Shown here: positions 46,788 to 55,582 of the stretch, one piece after another
Numbering within the stretch: position 1 is the first letter of the stretch
How the letters are laid out: the number at the start of each line of letters is the position of its first letter
Assembly (NCBI RefSeq): GCF_005843985.1
Contig: NZ_CP040463.1
Coordinates: 1,621,888 to 1,685,887 of the forward strand
Reading direction: 5' to 3'
DNA from: Caminibacter mediatlanticus TB-2
Lineage (GTDB): Bacteria > Campylobacterota > Campylobacteria > Campylobacterales > Nautiliaceae
DNA: 64,000 nt
Program-made: the position numbers and the translations under genes
The notes under the pieces: model-generated
What the model saw: only the letters and a program-made list of their open reading frames with translations
The model's database searches: none
Told to the model about the DNA's origin: nothing

Positions 46788-48854
46788 TTTAATAATTTCT
46801 TCTGCAATATTGTTTGGAACTTCTTCGTAGTGATCAAATACCATTGAATAAGTACCTCTACCTTGAGTCATACTTCTAAGGTCTGTTGAGTATCCAAACA
46901 TTTCAGCAAGTGGAACAAATGCTGTAATTTTTTTAACTCCGTGTTGGTCTTCCATTGAATTTACTTGACCTCTTCTTCTATTGATATCACCAATAACATC
47001 TCCCATATACTCTTCTGGAACTTCAATTTCAACTTTCATAATTGGCTCTAAAATAACAGGATTTGCTTTTTTAACACCTTCTTTAAATGCCATTGACCCA
47101 GCAAGTTTAAATGCCATCTCACTTGAGTCAACTTCATGATAACTTCCATCAAAAAGCTCTACTTTAAAATCAACTACCGGGAATCCTGCTAAAACACCAG
47201 CTTGAGCTGCCTCTTGAATACCTTTATCAACAGCTGGGATGTATTCTCTTGGAATTACCCCACCTTTAATCAAATCAACAAATTCATAACCTTTTCCAGG
47301 TTCTTGTGGAATTAGTCTAATAAATACATGACCATATTGTCCTCTACCACCTGATTGTTTTGCATATTTGTATTCTTGTTCTACTTGATTTTTAAATGTT
47401 TCTCTATATGCCACTTGTGGTTTACCTGTGTTACATTCAACTTTAAATTCTCTTTTTAACCTATCTACAATAATTTCAAGGTGTAATTCACCCATTCCTG
47501 AAATGATAGTTTGTCCTGTTTCTTCATCAGTTGTTACCCTAAAACTTGGGTCTTCTTCTGCTAATTTTTGAAGAGCAAGTGCCATTTTTTCTTGGTCAGC
47601 TTTTGTTTTTGGCTCAACAGCAACACTAATAACTGGGTCTGGGAATTCCATTCTCTCTAAGATAATTGGTCTACTTTCATCACATAAAGTATCCCCTGTT
47701 AGAGTGTGTTTAAGTCCAACAATTGCTCCAATTTCACCACTATAAAACTCATTAACTTCTTCTCTTTTATTTGCATGCATTCTAAGAAGTCTACCAACTC
47801 TTTCTTTTTTATTTTTAGTTGAGTTAAGTACATAACTTCCTGATTTAATAATACCTGAATAAAATCTTGTAAATGTAAGTTTACCAACGAATGGGTCAGT
47901 CATAATTTTAAATGCAAGTCCACTAAATGGCTCATCATCTCCTGGATTTACACTAATTTCTTCACCAGTTTTAGGGTCAATACCTTTAATCCAAGTAACT
48001 TCTGTTGGAGCTGGTAGATAATCAATAACTGCATCAAGTAAAGGTTGCACACCTTTGTTTTTAAATGCTGTACCACAAAGCATTGGAACAATTTCAAGAT
48101 TTAAAGTAGCTTTTTTAATAGCTTTTTTAATTTCTTCTTCGCTTAATTCTTCACCTGCAAAATATTTTTCCATTAATTCTTCATCAGTCTCAGCAATAGC
48201 TTCAATTAATTTTTCTCTATATTCTTCTGCTTTTTCTTGAAGTTCAGCTGGAATATCTTCAATTTCATATTTACTTCCAAGTGCTGCTTCATCTTCCCAA
48301 ACAAGAGCTTTCATTCTAACTAAATCTACAACACCTTTGAAGTTATCTTCTGCTCCAATTGGAATTTGAATTGGAACTGGATTTGCTTTTAATCTTTCTC
48401 TAATTTGTTTTTCAACTTCATAAAAGTTTGCACCAATTCTATCCATTTTATTAACAAATGCAATTCTTGGTACGTGATATTTATTTGCTTGTCTCCAAAC
48501 TGTTTCAGATTGTGGTTGAACCCCACCAACAGCACAAAATACTGCAATAGCTCCATCAAGAACTCTCATACTTCTTTCAACTTCAATTGTAAAGTCAACG
48601 TGCCCTGGAGTATCGATAATGTTAATTTGATGGTCTTTCCAAAAACACGTAGTTGCTGCTGATGTAATAGTAATACCTCTTTCTTTTTCTTGCTCCATCC
48701 AGTCCATAGTAGCAGCACCCTCATGAACCTCACCGATTTTGTGAGAAACACCAGTATAATATAAAATTCTCTCAGTTGTAGTAGTTTTACCTGCGTCAAT
48801 ATGAGCTGCAATACCTATATTTCTAACCTTCTCAATAGGCGTTTTTCTTGGCAT
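46773..48854 (-). CDS. fusA: Elongation factor G
   Basis: 693 aa translocation GTPase. G1 [24 protein letters not shown]2 region [17 protein letters not shown]3 [25 protein letters not shown]4 [13 protein letters not shown]; then domains II-V with [15 protein letters not shown] and [13 protein letters not shown], ending [17 protein letters not shown]. Complete. It stands alone here between array 1 and the csx20 operon, not with rpsL-rpsG as in many bacteria. Confidence 0.98.
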   Translation of the reverse strand: MPRKTPIEKVRNIGIAAHIDAGKTTTTERILYYTGVSHKIGEVHEGAATMDWMEQEKERGITITSAATTCFWKDHQINIIDTPGHVDFTIEVERSMRVLDGAIAVFCAVGGVQPQSETVWRQANKYHVPRIAFVNKMDRIGANFYEVEKQIRERLKANPVPIQIPIGAEDNFKGVVDLVRMKALVWEDEAALGSKYEIEDIPAELQEKAEEYREKLIEAIAETDEELMEKYFAGEELSEEEIKKAIKKATLNLEIVPMLCGTAFKNKGVQPLLDAVIDYLPAPTEVTWIKGIDPKTGEEISVNPGDDEPFSGLAFKIMTDPFVGKLTFTRFYSGIIKSGSYVLNSTKNKKERVGRLLRMHANKREEVNEFYSGEIGAIVGLKHTLTGDTLCDESRPIILERMEFPDPVISVAVEPKTKADQEKMALALQKLAEEDPSFRVTTDEETGQTIISGMGELHLEIIVDRLKREFKVECNTGKPQVAYRETFKNQVEQEYKYAKQSGGRGQYGHVFIRLIPQEPGKGYEFVDLIKGGVIPREYIPAVDKGIQEAAQAGVLAGFPVVDFKVELFDGSYHEVDSSEMAFKLAGSMAFKEGVKKANPVILEPIMKVEIEVPEEYMGDVIGDINRRRGQVNSMEDQHGVKKITAFVPLAEMFGYSTDLRSMTQGRGTYSMVFDHYEEVPNNIAEEIIKERQG

Positions 48855-48912
48855 AGTTATCCTTTTTAAAATTTTTGTGAAATTTTACTATAAATTTTAT
48901 ATTTTTGGAAAT

Positions 48913-49810
48913 TTACTTCAATATTTCATATATACCTTCAAGAATATCATAAAATTCTTTTATCTCATTTATGTCTTTTTCTTTAATTTCCCTATAAAAA
49001 GGGATAGCTATTAAATATATAGGTTCCATACTTATACCATAAAAAGCAATATCATTCAAAATTATTAATGGATTTTTATTATTTAATTTTAATAAATTCT
49101 CCATTCTTTTTTGATTTAAATATATTCTTGCATTAATTTGGTTTTCAGAATAGACATCAAACTTTTTTTCAAAATTTGGATTATCAAGTTTAATTCTTGA
49201 CTTATCATAAGTGATAGGCAAAATATCTGAGAGATGAAAACTATTTTTTTTTAATAGAAATATTACAATCATAATTTTTCTCTAACTTAAATTTAAAAAT
49301 ATATCCACTAAAAACATTTTCCATATATGTTTGGATGTTTCCATCACTATCTCTTGTCTCAACTTCTTTATTTATATCAAAATATTGTCCAAAAAAATGA
49401 TTGCTTTTAATTATGTGAGAACGGGAATAGTCTATATCATCATAATCTCTTGCATAAAATTCTAAAATATTACTATCAAAAAAAGAATTATTTGCCTTTT
49501 CACATTCAACACCAAAATTTGATAAGATATTTTTACACAATTCAAATCTAATCTCACTATCATAAATTTTTTTTTGCTTAAATGCCAAAAAAATAAAAAA
49601 AATAACCAATCCAGCATATACTATCAAAAACCACCCAGCCCACTCTTCATTTTTAGAAAAAATTACATTTAATATATCTTTAAAACCGATATATAAATAT
49701 TTATCCCATCCCATAAAAAAAATAATTATCATTAAAGCAGCTAAAAAAAGATAAAAAAAATGTATAAAGAGTAGTTTTTTTCTATATTGATTAATTAAAA
49801 ATAAATCCAT
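48913..49810 (-). pseudogene. DUF3137-like membrane protein gene, split by a frameshift at an A9 tract
   Basis: Two reading frames that together look like one DUF3137 protein. The first (49241-49810) has two membrane helices (LLFIHFFYLFLAALMIIIFF, WFLIVYAGLVIFFIFLAF) and a soluble part ending ENVFSGYIFKFKLEKNYDCNI. The second (48913-49272) continues LDNPNFEKKFDVYSENQINARIYLNQKRMENLLKL, the family's typical second half. The break lies in nine A (plus-strand T 49244-49252); eight A would restore one frame of about 298 aa. It may be a mutation, a phase-variable tract or a sequencing error. DUF3137 genes often follow lemA, as here (2-nt gap). Confidence 0.7.
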
Positions 49811-49812
49811 TA

Positions 49813-50382
49813 TTATTTCCTAAATAAGTCCCCTACATTTACATTTTCTCTTTCACTCTCTGGTATTTCAAATACTTTTTTGCGTTTAAAATTAAAAGCT
49901 TTTGCAATTAAATTAGCAGGAAACATTTCAACTGCATTGTTATAATCAGTAACTGCTTGGTTATAAGCTCTTCTTGCTGCTGAAATCCTATCTTCAATGT
50001 CTTTTAAAGCTTCTTGCAATTTTAAGAAATTTTCATTTGCTTTTAACTGAGGATAATTTTCTATATTTACCATTAGTTTTGAGAGTAAACTCTCAAATCT
50101 ATTTTCTATATCTATCTTTTCATCATCACTTTTGGCATTAATAGCAGCTGAGCGAAGTTTTGTAATTTCTTCTAATACCTCTCTTTCATGTTTCATATAT
50201 TCCCTAACACTTGCAACAAGATTTGGAATCATATCGTATCTTTGTTTAAGCAAAGCATCAATACTACCAAACATATTCTCAACCATATTTTTTCTTGCAA
50301 TTAAAGAGTTATACATTAAAACAATCGTAATTATCACAAAACCTAATAAAATCCATCCCCAATTATTTTGAATAAACTCCAT
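49813..50382 (-). CDS. LemA-family protein
   Basis: 189 aa. N-terminal helix (NWGWILLGFVIITIVLMYNSL), then the LemA three-helix domain: GSIDALLKQRYDMIPNLVASVREYMKHEREVLEEITKLR, YPQLKANENFLKLQEALKDIEDRISAARRAYNQAVTDYNNAVEMFPANLIA. LemA proteins have the N-terminus outside and a cytoplasmic helical bundle; their role is unknown. It lies 2 nt after the Csx23-like gene and 2 nt before DUF3137, in the csx20 operon. Confidence 0.94.
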   Translation of the reverse strand: MEFIQNNWGWILLGFVIITIVLMYNSLIARKNMVENMFGSIDALLKQRYDMIPNLVASVREYMKHEREVLEEITKLRSAAINAKSDDEKIDIENRFESLLSKLMVNIENYPQLKANENFLKLQEALKDIEDRISAARRAYNQAVTDYNNAVEMFPANLIAKAFNFKRKKVFEIPESERENVNVGDLFRK

Positions 50383-50384
50383 AA

Positions 50385-50942
50385 TTAATCCTTTTTAAAA
50401 TATGTATTAAAATCACTTTGCATCATAGGTATTATCATAACATCAGTTCTTGAATCTGATACATATAAAATATTCTTCATAAAATCTTTTAATAACTTTG
50501 TATCATAATTATACCTATCAGTTGATTTAGGTTTTATCATACCAAGTATACCTAAAACTTCTGCACGGTTTATCTGTTTCCTTTTTACTTTTAAATCATA
50601 TCCAAGATATTTAATAAAAGAAATTTTATCAACAACTTTTTTCATATCTTTATTATCTCTTATTTCAAATTCAAAAGAAATATCATCTTCTTGTTTTATA
50701 TAATCTTTATATGCCAAAAATGCAAGTATTGCCAATGCAACTGATGTAGCTGAATCTATAATTGTAATAAATTTCCAACTACCATTTAAAAATTCTCCAA
50801 AGTTATTAAGATAATTTAAAATTTTTGTCAAATCATAATGATATTCTTTGCATAATGGATACACTTGCGATAACACCCCTATAACAAACAAAAACAATGC
50901 AATTCCGATTAAAAAAAACAATTCTTTCTTATACTTTTTCAT
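50385..50942 (-). CDS. Csx23-like two-helix membrane protein, copy 1
   Basis: 185 aa; ATG at 50942 in a TGATG overlap with csx20. Helix 1 (ELFFLIGIALFLFVIGVLS), a spacer, helix 2 (SATSVALAILAFLAYKDY), then a cytoplasmic alpha/beta domain of about 100 residues (KKVVDKISFIKYLGYDLKV, QINRAEVLGILGMIKPKSTDRYNYDTKLLKDFMKNI). It is paralogous to the protein at 55583-56065, whose neighbour is a CARF nuclease. Two helices plus a small soluble domain next to type III genes is the layout of the cA4-gated Csx23 of Vibrio. Membership of that family is an inference. Confidence 0.6.
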   Translation of the reverse strand: MKKYKKELFFLIGIALFLFVIGVLSQVYPLCKEYHYDLTKILNYLNNFGEFLNGSWKFITIIDSATSVALAILAFLAYKDYIKQEDDISFEFEIRDNKDMKKVVDKISFIKYLGYDLKVKRKQINRAEVLGILGMIKPKSTDRYNYDTKLLKDFMKNILYVSDSRTDVMIIPMMQSDFNTYFKKD

Positions 50943-51319
50943 CAATATCTCCTAAATCTGATATGTTTAAATTCTGAAATTTTCACAACTTTACCATCTT
51001 TTATAATCTCTTTTGTAATTCTTTTAGTAGTTGCATAAATTGGGATTAAACTTATACTTTTAGAAAACTCTACTAATCTATAAACTAATCCAAACTCTCC
51101 TTGAATTAAGACTAAATCACCACTTGTAGAATTTTCTAAAAGATACTTTTCAAAATCTTTTACATATTCTCCTAAATCATCAATCTCAGGAGGCACATTT
51201 GAAAGTTTAAACCGAAGATTATCTGGTAAATTAACAATCTCAACATCACCAAAAGTTCTATACACATCTTTAATCTGTTGATTAGTTAAAGAATGAGAAA
51301 AAAAAAGAAAAAATTTCAT
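50942..51319 (-). CDS. csx20: CRISPR-associated protein Csx20
   Basis: 125 aa. The layout MKFFLFFSHSLTNQQIKDVYRTFGDVEIVNLP, NVPPEIDDLGEYVKDFEKYLLE, GDLVLIQGEFGLVYRLVEFSKSISLIPIYATTKR and the ending KHIRFRRY fits Csx20, a small Rossmann-like family of type III loci proposed to be a ring nuclease that degrades cyclic oligoadenylate. It starts 21 nt after the beta-barrel gene and is coupled to the Csx23-like gene, so it would reset the signal that gates that membrane protein (inference). Confidence 0.78.
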   Translation of the reverse strand: MKFFLFFSHSLTNQQIKDVYRTFGDVEIVNLPDNLRFKLSNVPPEIDDLGEYVKDFEKYLLENSTSGDLVLIQGEFGLVYRLVEFSKSISLIPIYATTKRITKEIIKDGKVVKISEFKHIRFRRY

Positions 51320-51340
51320 ATATATCCTTTTTTTATAATT

Positions 51341-51859
51341 CTAACGTAAAAAGAAAACAATACCACCTCCAATATTACTTTCATCAACATCTAAACCACC
51401 CTTAGCAGTTAATGAATATTTTTTATATTCAATTGTTAATCTTCCAAAATTCCATAAATTTTTAGCTATTCCAACTCCATAACCAAAACCATACATATCT
51501 AAATTTTCAATTGTACCTTTCTTAGCACTTCCAATTGCATAAACATCAACTTTATATTTTGATAATACTCTATAACCAAGATGAATATTTGCATCAAAAT
51601 AAGCAACTTTTGAATTATCCATATCTTTTGATTTACCATAATCTCCTTCAAAATCAACTCCTAACAACAGACCACTATTAAATATACTATAAACACCCCA
51701 TTTAAGACCATAAAGCCTCTCTTTATAATCATTGCCAATTGAAATAGTCCCACTTTTTGCACTAACACCTAAATATGAATGTTTCTCAACACTCCAAGCA
51801 CTTGCATTACTAACTAATAATCCTGCTACTAAAACTAATTTTAAAATTGTTTTTTTCAT
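51341..51859 (-). CDS. Outer-membrane beta-barrel-like protein
   Basis: 172 aa. Signal peptide (LKLVLVAGLLVSNASA), then alternating short strands with aromatic girdle residues (YLGVSAKSGTISIGNDYK, LLLGVDFEGDYGKS, VAYFDANIHLGYRVL, YGFGYGVGIAKNLW, IGGGIVFFLR with terminal aromatic-Leu-Arg): a small eight-strand barrel. It has its own AAGGAG site and a TATAAT upstream. It lies between cas2 and csx20, an unusual place for a barrel. Confidence 0.72.
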   Translation of the reverse strand: MKKTILKLVLVAGLLVSNASAWSVEKHSYLGVSAKSGTISIGNDYKERLYGLKWGVYSIFNSGLLLGVDFEGDYGKSKDMDNSKVAYFDANIHLGYRVLSKYKVDVYAIGSAKKGTIENLDMYGFGYGVGIAKNLWNFGRLTIEYKKYSLTAKGGLDVDESNIGGGIVFFLR

Positions 51860-51921
51860 TTTTTCTCCTTAAATTGTTTTATCGAGGAAATTATAAAACA
51901 CTGTATAGTCAAAAAGTGTCG

Positions 51922-52197
51922 TTATAAAAATTTTATACCAGAAAGTTCAAAAGGAGCAATTTTTACACCTAAAATAATAATTTTATCTATCTGATTTGCA
52001 TTAACAGGATAAAATCTAATTGAGTCATATTTTTCTATTGTTTTATTTAATCTTTTTTTTAATTTATTCAAATTATTTAAATTTAATTCAATTTCAAAAA
52101 CGCTTTTTTGAACTCTAACCCCAAATTCTTCTAAATATTCAACTACTTTATTTCTTTTTTTATTATCACTAATATCAAAACAAACAAGCCATTTCAT
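51922..52197 (-). CDS. cas2: CRISPR-associated endonuclease Cas2
   Basis: 91 aa. Ferredoxin-like: MKWLVCFDISDNKKRNKVVEYLEEFGVRVQKSVFEIEL with the first-strand Asp, then IRFYPVNANQIDKIIILG. It bridges Cas1 dimers in the spacer-integration complex. The ATG at 52197 forms a TGATG overlap with the cas1 stop codon; a TTG 3 nt upstream is rejected. Confidence 0.95.
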   Translation of the reverse strand: MKWLVCFDISDNKKRNKVVEYLEEFGVRVQKSVFEIELNLNNLNKLKKRLNKTIEKYDSIRFYPVNANQIDKIIILGVKIAPFELSGIKFL

Positions 52198-54316
52198 CAA
52201 TATCTCGCAATAAACGATTTATATTTTATACTATTTAAAATAGCATCTCTTAATCTAATTGCCTGAAACTCAATAATTGCATTTAAAGTATACTTCTTAC
52301 CATTAAATTTATAAAAAGTCGCCAATCTTTCATTTACTTCTTCTATAATTCTTCTTTTAGCTTCTTTTGTAAGCATACCTTTATTATTAACGTCTATATC
52401 ATCACTTTTTTTTAAAGAAAAACAAATTGCTTTATCCACTGCAACACATCTAAACTGTTCTATAAAATCAAAAACCAAAACCGGTTTTTTTTCAAATGCA
52501 TGTAAAAATGAAATATTAATTCCAAGACCGGCTTTAATTAATGCTTTTTGGACTTTGTTATAAAGAATTGCATATCCATAATTTAAAGCAGTGTTTATTC
52601 TATCAGTAGCTCCTTTTGTAATTCTTTTAAAATCTTCCTCATTCAATATTTTAGATATCCCATTCCAATATATATTTGCAATACTTCCCTCATATCCCAT
52701 TAATTCATCTATTTTGTTTGCATTTTTTATTTTGGACTTAATTTTATCTATTTTAATAATGTTTTCTTCTAAATTTTTATGATATTTACTCATTATTTTT
52801 AAATAATTTCTTTGATTTACAATTTTGGCTTTTACAAATTCCCTTGCAAACTCAATCCTTTTTTCGCTGTTAACAATTTCAAGCTGTTTTATTGCAATTT
52901 TTGGATAACTTAATTCAATCCCATAAATCATAGCATACGGATTATATTTATAATCAATAAACTCAATTGAAATTTTTCTTTTTTGCAAAGCATAAATCAA
53001 ATTTGAAGAAATACTGACACCCTTTGCCTGAATTATAATTTTTTCAATATGACTTAAAGGAAGTTTTTTTGCAATTTTTCCTCTTTTTTTAATAACAAGT
53101 GTGTTTTTCGAAACACCAAGTGATGTTCCAAATTCTTCAATTACAATTACTGAAGATTTTATTTTGTTTTTAAAGACTATTTTTTGTTGTTTTTCAATTT
53201 TTTCTTTTGGAATAGTTTCATATTTGTTTTTTTCATATGCAATATCAATAAGTCTGTTATAGTCAAATATTTTTAAATTTAAATTTTTTAGTTTTTCTTT
53301 TAACTCTTTTTTTGATTTATTTTTTAATTCATTACTTAATCTATCAATTATAAATTCTTTAATAATTCCTTTTAAATATTCTATATCTTGATTTGAAGTT
53401 ATTACCTTTTCATAATATCTCGCTAATCCGTCAATTTTATTTTCGATTTTCTTTAAAAAATGGTTTAGTTCTTTATTCTGCAATTCTTTTACACTCTCAA
53501 TATGAAAATAAAGTTTTTCTTTATCAATATATACATCATTATTCCTAAAAAAACACCCTAAAAAAGAAAATCCCTTATAAATATCACTAAAATAACTTTT
53601 TTCTTCCGATATTTCCAAATCAATATTTTTTAAAAATATATTTAAAATTTCAGGTATTTCTTTATTATTTTTTTCATAAAAATCACAAAATCATCAGCAT
53701 ATCTTACAAACTCAATATTTTTACTCTCCAAAAATTTATCAAATTCATTTAAATATATATTACTAAGCAAAGGAGAAAGTATATCGCCTTGATGGACTCC
53801 AATTTCGTGAGAAAAATACTCTTTTTTCAAAATACCACTTTTTATAAACTGAACTATTAAACGAATTATTCTTTTATCTTCAATATATCTATCAAGCAGA
53901 CTTATTAATTTATTATGGTTGATATTCTCAAAAAAATTTTTAATATCACTTTTAAATACATAAAAATATTTCCTTTTTATAAAATCTTTACATCTTTTAA
54001 TTGCCTTTATCGTGCTTTTTCCAATTCTATATCCATAAGATCTATTTGAAAACTGCTTATCAAAAAATTCATTAATTGACTCATATAAAACTTTTTGAAC
54101 TAATTTATCTTTATCAGTTAAAATTTTTATTTCTCTTGTTTTATTATTTGATTTTTTAAGCTCAAAACTTTGAAGCGGGCTTGGAATATACTTTCCTCTT
54201 AATAATTCATCTGATAACTTTTTTACATCAATATCTATTTTATCTGTTTTAAGATAAATTTTAATATTTTGAGGGCTAAAAATATCTTCAAATCTTTCTT
54301 TAAACACTAAATCCAT
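52197..54316 (-). pseudogene. cas1: Reverse transcriptase-Cas1 fusion, frameshifted at an A7 tract
   Basis: Read as one gene it would be about 706 aa. Frame 1 (54316-53642) is an RT: FKSDIKNFFENINHNKL (motif A), HQGDILSPLLSNIYLNEFDKF (motif B), FVRYADDFVIF (YADD), then stops after KKIIKKYLKF. One extra A in the seven-A run (plus-strand T 53668-53674) continues as NNKEIPEILNIFL into frame 2 (to 52197), which holds the RT thumb and Cas1 with ELMGYEGSIANIYW (Glu), FLHAFEKKPVLVFDFIEQFR (His, Asp). All catalytic residues are intact, so slippage could make the fusion. RT-Cas1 of type III systems can capture spacers from RNA. Confidence 0.88.
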
Positions 54317-54699
54317 TTTCCAACTTTTTTTGACTATTTTTTGTAAATTTTAACATTTTTTGTTAGAAAATCAATGTTTTTTTTATATTGATTAATGCAT
54401 TTTCCAATTTTTCATTTTCTTGATTTCTAAAAGTCCCATAAATTCGGTATTATAAAACTTAAATTTTCCTTAAAGTTGGAAAATAGATTCTTTTTTGCAT
54501 TTTTTACATTTATTTTCTAACTTTTACATTTTTAAAAATCCCTAAATTTAGGGGCTTTAAGCTAAATTTAAGCAAAAATAAACGTTTTTTAAAACTTTAT
54601 TTTCCAACATTTTCCAACTTTTTTGACATTTCCCATAATTTAGGCTATACTTTCTTTAACAAAATGCTCTTTGAAAACTCAAATGTCGATTTTTGGGCT
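54317..54699 (+). promoter_or_regulatory. Leader of CRISPR array 2 / divergent RT-cas1 upstream region
   Basis: 383 bp without a gene. It contains TTTTCCAA(C/T) at 54316, 54400, 54600 and 54610 plus one inverted copy (54475), a perfect palindrome CCCTAAATTTAGGG (54540-54553) and the array promoter. Candidate sites for the WYL regulator, for Cas1-Cas2 or for IHF-like factors; none is proven. Confidence 0.6.
54623..54651 (+). promoter_or_regulatory. Promoter of CRISPR array 2
   Basis: TTGACA (54623-54628), 17-bp spacer, TATACT (54646-54651); the first repeat begins 48 nt further on. Confidence 0.75.
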
Positions 54700-55319
54700 A
54701 CAAATTACATAACAGACCCGTTAAGGGGATTGAGACTCGTCCCAATATAATACATATTTACTCATTCTCAATCCTTTCTTTACAAATTATATAACAGACC
54801 CGTTAAGGGGATTGAGATAACCCTTCTTTTAAAATTGCTATTCCATTTTTATTTTTACAAATTACATAACAGACCCGTTAAGGGGATTGAGATCTTTATA
54901 AGCCCTAATAATATCACTAGAAAAATTATTGTCACAAATTACATAACAGACCCGTTAAGGGGATTGAGATGAATATATTCTCCATATTTGTCGGCTATAC
55001 TTATTTACAAATTACATAACAGACCCGTTAAGGGGAGGAGAGCCGTTAAGAAAACGACAACTGCTTGTCGTTTTTAGGCTCGCACGACGCTTGTGATGTT
55101 CGCTTGCGAACCACAAGACGGCAGAGACTTTTTCAATTGGTACCCTGCCAGGTTTTGCCGCAAGCGGCATAAAACCTGTCCTCACTTCGGTCGGAAGCAA
55201 AGCAGTTTGCTTCCTAACCTTCGGTTACCTCGTTCGCCCGTTAAGGGGATTGAGACTTTCTTTTGACCTCTTTTTTATTTCCCCCTCATCAGGGATTGAA
55301 CAAATTACATAACAGACCC
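54700..55319 (+). CRISPR. CRISPR array 2 (36-bp repeat, interrupted)
   Basis: Repeats start at 54700, 54782, 54857, 54934, 55007 and 55300: ACAAATTACATAACAGACCC, then GTTAAGGGGATTGAGA, last base plus one C or T. The copy at 54782 has one substitution. The fifth is interrupted after GTTAAGGGG by a 213-bp net insertion, after which CCCGTTAAGGGGATTGAGA (55237-55255) completes it. The sixth is degenerate (CCCTAATAAGGG) and runs into a partial element. Spacers are 46, 39, 41, 37 and 44 nt. Plus-strand transcription; leader to the left. Confidence 0.96.
55036..55236 (+). mobile_element. GC-rich structured element, copy B, inside a repeat of array 2
   Basis: 201 bp flanked on both sides by CCCGTTAAGGGG (55024-55035 and 55237-55248), as if a 12-bp target had been duplicated. 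Hairpins in order: AAAACGACAA-CTGC-TTGTCGTTTT within GAGCC/GGCTC; TTGTG..TTCG-CTTG-CGAA..CACAA; CAGGTTTT..GCCGC-AA-GCGGC..AAAACCTG; GGAAGCAAA-GCAG-TTTGCTTCC; and an AACC-UUCG-type tetraloop. The loops CTGC and GCAG are complementary. No open reading frame with protein character. Type of element unknown. Confidence 0.72.
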
Positions 55320-55329
55320 TAATAAGGGA

Positions 55330-55375
55330 AGGAGATCCGTTAAGAAAACGACAACTGCTTGTCGTTTTTAGGCTC
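55330..55375 (+). mobile_element. GC-rich element, partial copy C
   Basis: The first 46 bp of the element only (AGGAGATCCGTTAAGAAAAC to TTTTTAGGCTC), with the CTGC-loop hairpin perfect, joined to a degenerate sixth repeat. Sequence from 55376 to 55582 is AT-rich with no recognised feature. Confidence 0.7.
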
Positions 55376-55582
55376 AGAGGAGGGATATTAAAAGACATAT
55401 TTTAACAATTTTACATCTAAGATTTTTCAGAGAAATCGAGATACTAATAATAAATCTAATTAGAATCAGAAAAAATTAAAATTTCCTAATAAGAAAAATT
55501 ATGTAAGATATACAATAAAAACAATAATTATAAAGATATTAAAAAATTTATTATCATTATTGATTTTAATTTCTATTAGCTA

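Noticed and set aside
53197..53618. Stand-alone cas1 beginning at 53618
   Set aside because: Its first 100 residues continue the RT thumb; the fusion with an A7 frameshift explains both frames better.
55012..55200. Minus-strand 62-codon frame over the element in array 2
   Set aside because: Entirely inside the repeat and the hairpins of the element; no matching frame in copy A.
55036..55236. Group II intron (domain V-like GAGCC..GGCTC hairpin) given the nearby reverse transcriptase
   Set aside because: No bulged domain V, no intron 5' consensus, only about 200 bp; the RT is fused to Cas1 and does not lie in the element.
55036..55236. IS200/IS605-type hairpin element
   Set aside because: Those insert without target duplication after a short tag; here 12 bp flank both sides of copy B. 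Not excluded for a decayed relative.
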